DNA of 64,000 nt from the NCBI GenBank assembly GCA_000940995.1, contig CP005974.1, positions 62,001 through 126,000 on the forward strand, read 5' to 3'. Numbering within the stretch: position 1 is the stretch's first letter; the number at the start of each line of letters is the position of its first letter. The notes below the pieces were generated by a model. That model was not told where the DNA came from, made no database searches, and worked only from the letters and a program-made list of their open reading frames with translations. Both the position numbers and the translations under genes were made by a program. Source of the stretch: Photobacterium gaetbulicola Gung47 (GTDB lineage: Bacteria > Pseudomonadota > Gammaproteobacteria > Enterobacterales > Vibrionaceae). Shown here one piece after another: positions 17,433 through 24,978 of the stretch.

Positions 17433-18335
17433 ATGAAAATTGGCATTCTCTCCCAGAACGAAAACCTGTACTCAACCCGCCGCCTGCGGGAAGCCATTGA
17501 ACAGCGCGGCCACGAAGCTGTGATCATCAACGCGCTGCGTTGTTATATGAATATCAACTCGGTCAAGCCGTCGATTCACTTCGAAGGCCAAGATCTGACG
17601 GGCTTTGACGCCATTATTCCGCGTATCGGTGCGGATATTACCTTTTACGGCTGTTCGGTACTGCGTCAGTTCGAAATGATGGATGTGTTCTCGGTGAACC
17701 CATCGATTGCGATTTCGCGTTCTCGGGACAAGCTGCGCTCGCTGCAGTTACTCAGCCGCAAGGGCGTCGGCATGCCAATTACCGGCTTTGCCAGCAAACC
17801 CGACGATGTGCCGGATCTGATCAAAATGGTCGGCGGTGCGCCGCTGGTGATCAAACTGCTGGAAGGCACCCAGGGCATTGGTGTGGTATTGGCCGAGACG
17901 CAAAAGGCCGCCGAGAGTGTGATTGAAGCCTTTATGGGGCTCAAAGCCAATATCATGGTGCAGGAGTTCATCGAGGAAGCCGGTGGTGCCGACATCCGCT
18001 GTTTTGTTATCGGCGACAAGGTGATTGCCGCAATGAAGCGCCAGGGCGCAGAAGGCGAGTTCCGCTCCAACCTACACCGCGGTGGCAGTGCATCATTAAT
18101 CCGCATTACCCCGGAAGAGCGCAAAACCGCCGTGGCGGCCGCCAAAGCCATGGGACTCAGCGTTGCCGGTGTTGACTTGCTGCGCTCCAACCGCGGGCCA
18201 TTGGTGATGGAAGTCAACTCCTCTCCGGGCCTGGAAGGTATTGAAGGGGCGACCGGCAAAGACATCGCCGGGATGATTGTGGAATACATCGAGAAAAATG
18301 CCGGCAAAAAAAGCCGCCGCAATTCTCACCAGTAA
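17433..18335 (+). CDS. rimK: RimK, ribosomal protein S6 glutamate ligase
   Basis: ATP-grasp ligase that adds glutamates to the C-terminus of ribosomal protein S6 and can make poly-alpha-glutamate. The N-terminus MKIGILSQNENLYSTRRL and CYMNIN match RimK; ATP-grasp elements include KLLEGTQGIGVVLAE, the RCFVIGDKVIAAM strand and the metal site VMEVNSSPGLEGIE. I chose ATG 17433 because it gives 300 residues like E. coli RimK; an in-frame ATG at 17421 adds MSNA. No strong ribosome binding site for either. A terminator follows. Confidence 0.94.
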   Translation: MKIGILSQNENLYSTRRLREAIEQRGHEAVIINALRCYMNINSVKPSIHFEGQDLTGFDAIIPRIGADITFYGCSVLRQFEMMDVFSVNPSIAISRSRDKLRSLQLLSRKGVGMPITGFASKPDDVPDLIKMVGGAPLVIKLLEGTQGIGVVLAETQKAAESVIEAFMGLKANIMVQEFIEEAGGADIRCFVIGDKVIAAMKRQGAEGEFRSNLHRGGSASLIRITPEERKTAVAAAKAMGLSVAGVDLLRSNRGPLVMEVNSSPGLEGIEGATGKDIAGMIVEYIEKNAGKKSRRNSHQ

Positions 18336-18371
18336 TTCCCTCTCGCCTGCGGCATACAGAGAACTCAGATG

Positions 18372-18397
18372 AAAAGCAGCTCCCGGGCTGCTTTTTT
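18372..18397 (+). terminator. Rho-independent terminator after rimK
   Basis: Stem AAAAGCAGC/GCTGCTTTT around TCCCGG with a T-run, 36 bp after the rimK stop. Confidence 0.88.
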
Positions 18398-18436
18398 CAT
18401 CAGCCAACACATTCAAAGACAGGAGCGACAACGGTT

Positions 18437-19066
18437 ATGTGGCTTGATATTACGCCCTTTGCCTGGCCAGCCCTTTTGCAATGCGCCATTTGCGGTACGG
18501 TGATTGGGGTGGAACGCCAGATCAGGGGCAAACCGGTCGGGATCCGCACCTCAACCTTAATCATCATGGGAACCTATTTTTTCATCACCCTGGGTGAGAC
18601 GTTATCGACCAACAACGCCGACATTTCCCGGGTCATGGCACAGGTGATCACCGGTATCGGCTTTTTGGGCGCCGGTGTGATGATGACCCGGGACGGGCAA
18701 ATCCATGGCGTCACCTCGGCGGCCGTGGTATGGATGCTGGCCGCCCTCGGGATCACCATTGGTCTGGGCTACGGCCAGACGGCAGTGCTCATGACCGGTA
18801 TCGTGGTGGCGATTTTGCTCGGCGTCGATAAGCTGGAAAATAGCCTGCGTGTATTACGCAAAGGTGTCCACGCCCACCTGAGCGACCGGCGCCAACTGAA
18901 GAGGGTCAAACGCCACCGCCAGGAAGGAGATGACAGGCAGGATGTGGCGAAGAGCGCAGCCGAGGCCATAGCGGCAACGGGAGAGCCCAGCCCAGAGGAA
19001 CATGTTTTAGAAAAATCCAATCGCAATCGGCAAGAGGCAGCAGCCAACCAGGATGTACAGCAATAG
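18437..19066 (+). CDS. MgtC/SapB family membrane protein
   Basis: Inner-membrane protein of the MgtC family, whose members affect magnesium starvation survival and, in Salmonella, ATP synthase activity; the role of this one is unknown. The conserved core is present: CGTVIGVERQIRGKPVGIRT, ITGIGFLGAGVMM and VTSAAVVWMLAALGIT, spread over about four helices. The last 70 residues (after LRKGVHAHL) form a hydrophilic tail rich in Arg, Glu, Ala and Gln, longer than in minimal family members and apparently lacking the ACT-like domain. GTGs and ATGs upstream are absent; AGGAGC precedes the ATG. Confidence 0.88.
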   Translation: MWLDITPFAWPALLQCAICGTVIGVERQIRGKPVGIRTSTLIIMGTYFFITLGETLSTNNADISRVMAQVITGIGFLGAGVMMTRDGQIHGVTSAAVVWMLAALGITIGLGYGQTAVLMTGIVVAILLGVDKLENSLRVLRKGVHAHLSDRRQLKRVKRHRQEGDDRQDVAKSAAEAIAATGEPSPEEHVLEKSNRNRQEAAANQDVQQ

Positions 19067-19160
19067 GGCTCTCAAACTGCTTTTTTGTGAGCGGTTTGAC
19101 CACCTGTATCCCCAACCTCTTAATTTGAGCTCAAACGCTTGATTGTAAAGACATAAATAA

Positions 19161-19196
19161 TTGTTCAGCTTTTTCGGCTTTTTCCCTGACAAACTC
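19161..19196 (+). repeat. GTACAGCTT interspersed repeat, copy C (partial)
   Basis: TTGTTCAGCTTTTTCGGC then TTTTTCCCTGACAAACTC; right half of the unit with one change in the core (GTTCAGC). Confidence 0.65.
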
Positions 19197-19252
19197 ATTT
19201 CTGCTGTTTTCGCCATTTTCCAGCAGAAAGACGGGAAAAAGCCGCTTTCACT

Positions 19253-19276
19253 CGTACAGCTTTTTGCCAAAACAAC
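19253..19276 (+). repeat. GTACAGCTT interspersed repeat, copy D (short)
   Basis: CGTACAGCTTTTTGCCAAAA; keeps the core and the TTTTTGCC tail but lacks the GGC block. Confidence 0.55.
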
Positions 19277-19330
19277 AGCCAAAAGCAGCTCAAAATCAGG
19301 CGCCATAAAATCCCGCCAATAATCAAACGT

Positions 19331-19392
19331 AAGCTGTTGATATGAAGGGTTTTATTTTGCGTACAGCTTCCCTGGCTTTTTGCCAAGTGAAC
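19331..19392 (+). repeat. AAGCTGTT-GTACAGCTT interspersed repeat, copy E
   Basis: Full-length unit: AAGCTGTTGATATGAAGG, then GCGTACAGCTTCCCTGGC and TTTTTGCCAAGTG. Left arm and core are 31 bp apart. Confidence 0.75.
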
Positions 19393-19474
19393 CTAGGCAG
19401 GCCATTTGCTTTGCCTTTCAGCGTCAAGCACTCACGCTCAAGAAGCCTCAGCGATCCCCTCCCTTAAGTCTCAC

Positions 19475-19502
19475 GCGTTCAGCTTTTTGCGTGCTGGACA
19501 CC
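19475..19502 (+). repeat. GTACAGCTT interspersed repeat, copy F (partial)
   Basis: CGCGTTCAGCTTTTTGCGTG; core with one change, degenerate tail. Confidence 0.5.
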
Positions 19503-19554
19503 AAAAAGCAAAGCAATCTCAACCCTGTTCACCCAAGATAAACCCAACGCTCAT

Positions 19555-19617
19555 AAGCTATTGATATTATACAATATATACTATGTACAGCTTTCTGAGC
19601 TTTTTTCCTGACAAGCC
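19555..19617 (+). repeat. AAGCTGTT-GTACAGCTT interspersed repeat, copy G
   Basis: Full-length unit: AAGCTATTGATATTATAC, AT-rich middle, then CTATGTACAGCTTTCTGAGC and TTTTTTCCTGACAAGC. This copy lies 50 bp from the groEL terminator. Confidence 0.75.
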
Positions 19618-19667
19618 CGTCATGGGAAAAATACGTCCCTACAAGATGATATTGCCTTTTCCAGCCA

Positions 19668-19697
19668 TAAAAAAACGGAGGCTTTCGCCTCCGTTTT
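19668..19697 (-). terminator. Displaced Rho-independent terminator of groESL
   Basis: Minus-strand stem AAAACGGAGGC/GCCTCCGTTTT with a four-base loop and TTTTTTTAT tail. It is in the 3' exon of the group II intron, so before insertion it would have been about 70 bp after the groEL stop codon; now it is 3.1 kb away in the DNA and returns to its place only in spliced mRNA. Confidence 0.88.
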
Positions 19698-19732
19698 CAA
19701 ATTTTATATCTATCTCAGTGAGATAGGGGTAT

Positions 19733-19772
19733 GTCGGGTAGCAGCGACGCATTACTGCGCCACCGCCCCCTA
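19733..19772 (-). other. Group II intron domain VI and 3' splice site
   Basis: Reading the minus strand, a GC-rich hairpin follows domain V and ends CTACCCGAC. The A seven bases from the end is the expected branch-point adenosine. Spliced exons join as ATGATGTA plus ATACCCC, giving stop TAA. Confidence 0.7.
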
Positions 19773-19773
19773 A

Positions 19774-19807
19774 GAACCGTACGTGCGAGTTTCCCCGCAT
19801 ACGGCTC
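19774..19807 (-). other. Group II intron domain V (catalytic hairpin)
   Basis: Thirty-four bases on the minus strand beginning GAGCCGTATGCGGGGAAA and ending CGCACGTACGGTTC. It shows the AGC catalytic triad near the 5' side, the GGAAAC-type loop and the closing GAGCCGT/ACGGTTC stem that are hallmarks of domain V. Confidence 0.92.
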
Positions 19808-19841
19808 AAGCCTTTATAAGTTCACAGGTGTGAACCAGCAA

Positions 19842-20087
19842 CTAATCACGAGCCAAGTACTTTGCATCATGCCTAGAACCATTTTTTATCACTAAGCCTC
19901 GATTAACTAGATTGCCAAGAATTGACCAAGATAGGTAATTCTTATGCTTCCCCGCTATATCGGACTGTAATCCCAATTCATCAGCAATAGTTGCATTGCT
20001 AACCCCGTTAGGGTGTTCTGCGATGAACTGCAAAACGGCTTCTTCTATCAGCTTAAGTCCTTGTTGTGATTTATTTTTAGCTTCCAT
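19842..20087 (-). CDS. Small winged-helix-like protein encoded inside the group II intron
   Basis: 81-residue protein not recognised as a named family. The sequence EEAVLQFIAEHPNGVSNATI, followed by ADELGLQS and a YLSWSILGNLVNRGLVIK wing-like end, reads as a winged helix-turn-helix DNA-binding fold of the kind found at the ends of some restriction enzymes. It lies in domain IV between the intron-encoded protein stop (32 bp away) and domain V, so it travels with the intron. Group II introns usually carry a single ORF, so this is unusual. A cargo gene or a regulator of the element are both possible. Confidence 0.65.
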   Translation of the reverse strand: MEAKNKSQQGLKLIEEAVLQFIAEHPNGVSNATIADELGLQSDIAGKHKNYLSWSILGNLVNRGLVIKNGSRHDAKYLARD

Positions 20088-20119
20088 AGTTAACTTCTAG
20101 GGCTCATAGGTGTTATGAA

Positions 20120-21778
20120 CTAAGTTATACCATGGATCTGCCTATGACAATTAATATGCAACATCATGAGGTTCGAGCTATTATCAGACCCGCCGTCCAC
20201 TCGTCGGATAATATGGTGTACATCCCAATTATCTTCCCAATGAAATGACTGATTACATATCGCACATTTGTAATCTTGCCTGATTGCAATCTTCCAGAGC
20301 TTCATGTTGCCCGCCAAGGATTTTTTCAATCTTTGCACCTTCAAACGCTCAAAGTATTGTTCGTCTTCTGGTAGGTAACAATTCGCTAGTGCCCGAATTT
20401 TCACATGCTTATCGACTTTCACCCTCGCAGCACTCAGCAAGCGATAGTGTCCGCCTTCCCCATTTGGTTTCGGTGCGCTAAATACCCAGTTTCTATCACC
20501 TACTGTTTTAAAGTATTTCTCTTTAATCCAGCGTTTTCTGCGATTTAAGTGGATTCGCTTGCACCATTGCCAAAGCATTTTCCAGATTCTGTAATCAATA
20601 TATTTGAATGTCTCGCTAGCACATATCCACCGATGGTAGTTACACCATCCTCGGATCATCGGGTTTAGCTTGGCAATGACTGCCCTAGCTGGCACCGTTT
20701 TATGGCTATTGAGGTACTCTCGTATACTTTGCAGAAAGGTCTTAACGTTTTTATTCGATGGTTTGATTAACATCTTGCCATCGTATTTACGTACATTCTG
20801 CCCCAGAAAATCAAAGCCCTTTTCTATGTTTGTTATCAACGTCTTCTCTTCAGAAAGTTGAAGCCCTCGCTCGGCCATAAAGGCTTTCACTAATGGCAAT
20901 ACTTCTGTCTCTAGTAACTCTTTCGAGATCCCAGTGATAATGAAGTCGTCGGCATAACGTACGTAGTTAACTTTAGTTTTATAACTAGCTTTGGTGTTTT
21001 TCTTCCCGAAGCGGGATTCCAACACTGTTTCTAGTCCATCCAAAGCCATATTCGCTAGTACGGGTGAAATAATTCCCCCTTGAGGTGTACCAGCGTCAGT
21101 CGGACTAAGTTTTCCTGATTCCATGAACCCAGCTTTCAGCCACTTTCTGAGTATCGATTTATCCATAGGGATATTATCGATAAGCCAGTTATGACTGATA
21201 TGGTCAAAACACCCTTTGATATCCCCTTCCAGTACCCATTGAGCACTTGATTTCCGGCTGAGGTTTACGAAGCATTGTTCGATAGCATCAGCACAAGAAC
21301 GATGAGGACGAAAGCCGTAGCTATTCCTGTCCGCTGTAGATTCTGAAACAGGCTCAAGTGCTAGCAGGTATAGTGCCTGCATCGCTCTGTCGCGCATTGT
21401 CGGAATCCCCAGCGGCCTCAGTTTGCCATTGGCTTTGGGAATATAAACTCGCTTGAGAGGTTTAGGCTTATAGCCTTTTCGCTTTAGCGTGTTTATTGCA
21501 TCCCACTTCAAGGCAGGTGTATTCCAGATTTCTCCATCTACACCAGTAGTGCTCTTTCCACGGTTCTCTGTGACTCGCCTAATGGCGAGCACTTTGGCAG
21601 CGAACGAATGAGTTAACATGCGTTGTAATTGCTTTACTTGTCTCCAATTTGATTTCAGCGTTGCTTTCGCGATCCTTACCTGTAGCCCCTTCACTCTCTG
21701 ATTCATTAGCTCCCAGTTGATACTGTGCCAATCATCCGCCGAGTGGGAGAACGCAGGTATTACCGAAGTTTTACTCAT
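20120..21778 (-). CDS. ltrA: Group II intron-encoded reverse transcriptase/maturase with HNH endonuclease
   Basis: Multifunctional protein that helps splicing and drives retrohoming. RT blocks are visible (RPLGIPTMRDRAMQ, YGFRPHRSCADAI, GTPQGGIISPVLANM, catalytic YADDFII near residue 275), then a maturase X region, then an HNH nuclease with CAICNQSF, DVHHIIRRVDGG and HINCHRQIHG. I chose ATG 21778 (MSKTSVIP, 552 residues) because GGAG sits nine bases upstream; an in-frame ATG at 21826 would add 16 residues. The frame is intact, so the intron may be mobile. ltrA is used as the generic family symbol. Confidence 0.95.
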   Translation of the reverse strand: MSKTSVIPAFSHSADDWHSINWELMNQRVKGLQVRIAKATLKSNWRQVKQLQRMLTHSFAAKVLAIRRVTENRGKSTTGVDGEIWNTPALKWDAINTLKRKGYKPKPLKRVYIPKANGKLRPLGIPTMRDRAMQALYLLALEPVSESTADRNSYGFRPHRSCADAIEQCFVNLSRKSSAQWVLEGDIKGCFDHISHNWLIDNIPMDKSILRKWLKAGFMESGKLSPTDAGTPQGGIISPVLANMALDGLETVLESRFGKKNTKASYKTKVNYVRYADDFIITGISKELLETEVLPLVKAFMAERGLQLSEEKTLITNIEKGFDFLGQNVRKYDGKMLIKPSNKNVKTFLQSIREYLNSHKTVPARAVIAKLNPMIRGWCNYHRWICASETFKYIDYRIWKMLWQWCKRIHLNRRKRWIKEKYFKTVGDRNWVFSAPKPNGEGGHYRLLSAARVKVDKHVKIRALANCYLPEDEQYFERLKVQRLKKSLAGNMKLWKIAIRQDYKCAICNQSFHWEDNWDVHHIIRRVDGGSDNSSNLMMLHINCHRQIHGIT

Positions 21779-22158
21779 CTTGCTTTTCTCCATGTAGGTA
21801 TAACCAATCCCACAGAAAGAAGGCACAATGATCCCTTACGGGATAAAGTACTCTTCATCCCATAAGGGTTTGATTAGTTTTAGGCGCCTAGGCGCTTGTT
21901 AGCGGCTTTACATGCTTTCACACGATTAAAGACCAGAAAGAAGTCTGCCCGTTTTCACGTGAGGCAAATTTTGAACCTCTATTTTTACCATTACAGTAAA
22001 ACATTCGCTTTTTCTTTCCTCCTTTACCCTCTTGCTCATCAGGTTGCCTTGCGACTTCCCTGCCATTTCTGGCAAACAGTAGGGCTTACCAAGTTCTTAT
22101 ATTCATACAAACAGCTAGTTAGGTTCTGTCTATTCAACGGTGGCACTACAGTAGCGTT

Positions 22159-22178
22159 TTCCCAGATGTAAAAGGAAA
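22159..22178 (-). other. Candidate EBS1 loop of the group II intron
   Basis: In the intron RNA, UUUUCC and GGGAAAA pair to present a loop holding UACAUC (plus-strand GATGTA at 22165-22170). This is exactly complementary to the last six bases of the groEL exon (GATGTA). The position, about 620 nt into the intron, is later than usual, which suggests a long domain I. Confidence 0.6.
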
Positions 22179-22602
22179 AACCTGTCCACATACCTTTTGG
22201 TTAGAGCGTATCAAAGACGTTTCGCTCATTGCGGCTGACGTTGTTTATCAACAGTTCACTTACGTTAACCGTATAGCTGAGCCTAGCCCCTCAATCGATT
22301 GTCATTATCGATATCTACTATTCTGCTCACGCAGGAATAGCACCTTTGCAGGGGGTACATTGTCAGGATGCTTCACACCAGTCCGTTACCAGACTCGCAC
22401 TATCCCTAGGCTACAACTTGCTACAAAGTTGGTCTTATCAACTCAAAATTAATGAGAGTAAGACAATACGAATACAAGCTTTAGTCGGATGACCGTTATT
22501 ATTGATGGGTTTCTTGCTTTTCGTAGGCAATAGAGTACCTACTTCCGAGAAAGAAGTTTTTGAGAGGATGCTCAAGATAGGCTCTTGAACACTTTGGGAT
22601 TA

Positions 22603-22627
22603 AACGAGCCAGTTGGACTGGCTCGTT
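22603..22627. repeat. Perfect 11-bp hairpin in the intron domain I region
   Basis: AACGAGCCAGT-TGG-ACTGGCTCGTT. It looks like a terminator stem downstream of groEL but has no U-run on the minus strand and lies within the intron, so it is more likely a structural stem of domain I. Confidence 0.6.
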
Positions 22628-22791
22628 CAATTAGTGGTGATTTCTCACCGGGTGTAAATTATCGAGGAGCTCTTGGGAAGAGCGTTGCCGTTACATCCTC
22701 GTGGAGCAAACTAGAGTGGTTATATATAAACAATATTTCCACTCACCTTGGCACTGTATGCCAAGGAACGGTCAGCGCGACGCTTGTCGCA

Positions 22792-24438
22792 CTACATCAT
22801 ACCGCCCATGCCACCCATGCCGCCCATGCCGCCCATATCAGGCATTGCAGGAGCGTCTTTCTGTGGTAGGTCTGTTACCATCGCTTCAGTAGTGATCATC
22901 AGGCCAGCAACAGAAGCCGCGAACTGCAGCGCAGAACGGGTGACTTTTGTTGGGTCTAGGATACCCATTTCAATCATGTCGCCGTATTCGCCAGTCGCAG
23001 CGTTGTAGCCGTAGTTACCTTCACCCGCTTTCACGTTGTTTGCCACTACAGACTCTTCGTCGCCGGCGTTCTTGGTGATTTGACGGATAGGCGCTTCCAT
23101 GGCACGTAGTGCAACACGGATACCTACGTTCTGCTCTTCGTTGTCACCCTGTAGGTCTACAACTTTAGATGCCGCACGGATAAGGGCAACACCACCACCA
23201 GCCACTACGCCTTCTTCTACCGCAGCACGGGTTGCGTGCAGGGCATCTTCAACGCGGTCTTTCTTCTCTTTCATTTCAACTTCAGTCGCAGCACCGACTT
23301 TGATCACTGCAACACCGCCTGCTAGCTTAGCAACGCGCTCTTGTAGTTTCTCTTTGTCGTAGTCTGAAGTGGCTTCTTCGATTTGCTGGCGGATTTGAGC
23401 AACGCGGCCGGCAATCATTTCTTCTTCGCCAGTACCGTCGATGATAGTGGTGTTTTCTTTAGTGATAGAAATACGTTTTGCCTGACCAAGATCTTCAAGC
23501 TGAACTTTTTCTAGCTCAAGGCCGATTTCTTCAGAAATCACTGTACCAGCAGTTAGTACCGCGATGTCTTGTAGCATGGCTTTACGGCGGTCACCGAAAC
23601 CAGGTGCTTTAACCGCAGCGACTTTCACGATACCGCGCATGTTGTTCACAACTAGCGTTGCCAGTGCTTCACCTTCAACGTCTTCTGCAATGATAAGCAG
23701 TGGACGAGACGCCTTAGCTACACCTTCAAGTGCTGGTAGCAGCTCGCGGATATTCGATACTTTCTTGTCGATTAGCAGGATGAATGGGTTTTCCAGATCA
23801 ACGCTGCCCGCTTCCTGGTTGTTGATGAAGTAAGGAGACAGATAGCCACGGTCGAACTGCATACCTTCAACTACGTCTAGCTCATCGTGTAGCGCCTGGC
23901 CTTCTTCAACCGTGATAACGCCATCACGGCCTACTTTTTCCATCGCTTCAGCAATGATGTTACCCACAGTCGCGTCAGAGTTAGCAGAGATAGTACCAAC
24001 CTGAGCAATCGCTTTGGTGTCTGCACATGGCACAGACAGCGCTTTTAGCTCTTCAACCGCAGCAACAACGGCTTTGTCGATACCGCGCTTCAGATCCATT
24101 GGGTTCATGCCCGCAGCCACGGCTTTAAGGCCTTCGTTGACGATAGCTTGCGCCAGAACGGTTGCCGTTGTAGTACCGTCACCCGCCGCGTCGTTCGCTT
24201 GCGAAGCCACTTCTTTAACCATTTGTGCGCCCATGTTCTGGAACTTGTCTTCCAGCTCAATTTCACGCGCAACTGATACACCATCTTTAGTGATAGTCGG
24301 AGCACCGAATGACTTGTCCAGTACCACGTTACGGCCTTTAGGGCCCAGGGTTACTTTTACTGCGTCAGCCAGAACGTTGACACCTTCTAGCATTTTGATA
24401 CGTGCGTCGTTACCAAATTTAACGTCTTTTGCAGCCAT
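22792..24438 (-). CDS. groEL: Chaperonin GroEL (60 kDa), stop codon interrupted by a group II intron
   Basis: Essential ATP-driven folding cage, acting with GroES. The 548 residues start MAAKDVKFGNDARIKML and contain the chaperonin signature AAVEEGVVAGGGVALI and the ATP site GDGTTTATVLA; the C-terminus is the usual GGM repeat. In the genomic frame the stop is TAG (22794-22792), of which the G is the first base of the intron; the spliced mRNA reads TAA. Protein sequence is the same either way. Second gene of groES-groEL, 41 bp after groES. Confidence 0.98.
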   Translation of the reverse strand: MAAKDVKFGNDARIKMLEGVNVLADAVKVTLGPKGRNVVLDKSFGAPTITKDGVSVAREIELEDKFQNMGAQMVKEVASQANDAAGDGTTTATVLAQAIVNEGLKAVAAGMNPMDLKRGIDKAVVAAVEELKALSVPCADTKAIAQVGTISANSDATVGNIIAEAMEKVGRDGVITVEEGQALHDELDVVEGMQFDRGYLSPYFINNQEAGSVDLENPFILLIDKKVSNIRELLPALEGVAKASRPLLIIAEDVEGEALATLVVNNMRGIVKVAAVKAPGFGDRRKAMLQDIAVLTAGTVISEEIGLELEKVQLEDLGQAKRISITKENTTIIDGTGEEEMIAGRVAQIRQQIEEATSDYDKEKLQERVAKLAGGVAVIKVGAATEVEMKEKKDRVEDALHATRAAVEEGVVAGGGVALIRAASKVVDLQGDNEEQNVGIRVALRAMEAPIRQITKNAGDEESVVANNVKAGEGNYGYNAATGEYGDMIEMGILDPTKVTRSALQFAASVAGLMITTEAMVTDLPQKDAPAMPDMGGMGGMGGMGGMM

Positions 24439-24479
24439 GTCTTTCTTCCTTTCTTAATTCTATATTCGAGGTGAACGGA

Positions 24480-24770
24480 TTATTCAACGATTGCCATGAT
24501 GTCGTTTTCAGACATGATCAGGACTTCTTTACCGTCGATCTTTTCAGTCTTCGTGCCGTAGCCTTCAGCAAAGATCACAGTATCACCAACTTTAACGTCC
24601 AACGGCTGAACCGTGCCGTTCTCTAGAATGCGGCCATTGCCTACAGCCAGTACTTTACCGCGAGTTGATTTTTCAGCAGCAGAGCCTGTTAGCACGATGC
24701 CACCAGCAGACTTAGATTCAACTTCTTGGCGCTCAACGATAACTCGGTCATGTAAAGGACGAATGTTCAT
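24480..24770 (-). CDS. groES: Co-chaperonin GroES (10 kDa)
   Basis: Heptameric lid of the GroEL cage. The 96 residues start MNIRPLHDRVIVERQEVESK and contain the mobile-loop region SAGGIVLTGSAAEKS. Ribosome binding site AGGAGA is well placed on the minus strand. It is the first gene of groESL; a leader hairpin (24812-24838) and a heat-shock-like promoter (24854-24881) lie upstream. It diverges from the MATE gene. Confidence 0.98.
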   Translation of the reverse strand: MNIRPLHDRVIVERQEVESKSAGGIVLTGSAAEKSTRGKVLAVGNGRILENGTVQPLDVKVGDTVIFAEGYGTKTEKIDGKEVLIMSENDIMAIVE

Positions 24771-24811
24771 CGGTCGTCTCTCCTGATTTTGGTAATATCC
24801 ATACGATTAAC

Positions 24812-24838
24812 AAAGTAAATGGAAAGGCCATTTACTTT
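24812..24838 (-). promoter_or_regulatory. Hairpin in the groESL leader
   Basis: A perfect 11-bp inverted repeat AAAGTAAATGG/CCATTTACTTT with a five-base loop, between the proposed promoter and the groES ribosome binding site. It does not cover the Shine-Dalgarno itself; it could affect mRNA stability or be a protein target. Confidence 0.6.
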
Positions 24839-24853
24839 TTCTGATACATAGAC

Positions 24854-24881
24854 ATGTTGGGTCTTTTTTTGAGAACCCAAG
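24854..24881 (-). promoter_or_regulatory. Candidate sigma-32 (heat-shock) promoter of groESL
   Basis: On the minus strand CTTGGG (-35-like, consensus CTTGAA) and CCCAACAT (-10-like, consensus CCCCATnT) are 14 bp apart. Both elements also form the arms of a TTGGGT/ACCCAA inverted repeat. groESL is heat-shock controlled in related bacteria, which supports the call, but the match is partial. Confidence 0.5.
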
Positions 24882-24978
24882 CCCTGCGACGCTATTTTTT
24901 CAAAATTTTCTGACAGTTTTTTTGCCCGATCACACTCTTTGCATTAGGGTAGGCGGGCATTCTTTTCCCGAGACGACC

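Larger units (their letters stand above)
19067..19667. other. Intergenic region between the mgtC-like gene and the groEL terminator, rich in GTACAGC repeats
   Basis: About 600 bp with no gene I can support. It carries at least five copies or partial copies of the GTACAGCTT repeat (19161, 19253, 19331-19392, 19475, 19555-19617). Short open frames on the minus strand follow the repeats and have no recognisable features. Confidence 0.65.
19733..22792 (-). mobile_element. Group II intron inserted in the groEL stop codon
   Basis: Self-splicing retroelement on the minus strand, about 3.06 kb. The 5' end is GTGCGAC (canonical), whose first G completes the unspliced groEL stop TA|G. The 3' side has a canonical 34-nt domain V (19774-19807), then a domain VI ending CTACCCGAC. 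Domain IV encodes a reverse transcriptase/maturase/HNH protein and a second 81-residue protein. A hairpin loop at 22159-22178 offers UACAUC, complementary to the six exon bases GATGTA before the junction (EBS1-IBS1). The 3' end could be 19733 or 19731; both restore a TAA stop on splicing. Confidence 0.92.

Noticed and set aside
16981..19617. attC (integron cassette) sites or a superintegron
   Set aside because: The GTACAGC repeats lack the GTTRRRY core and the paired L/R boxes of attC sites, and no cassette genes or integron integrase are present.
22603..22627. Terminator for groEL directly downstream of the gene
   Set aside because: The hairpin is inside the group II intron and has no U-run on the minus strand; a proper terminator exists in the 3' exon at 19668-19697.
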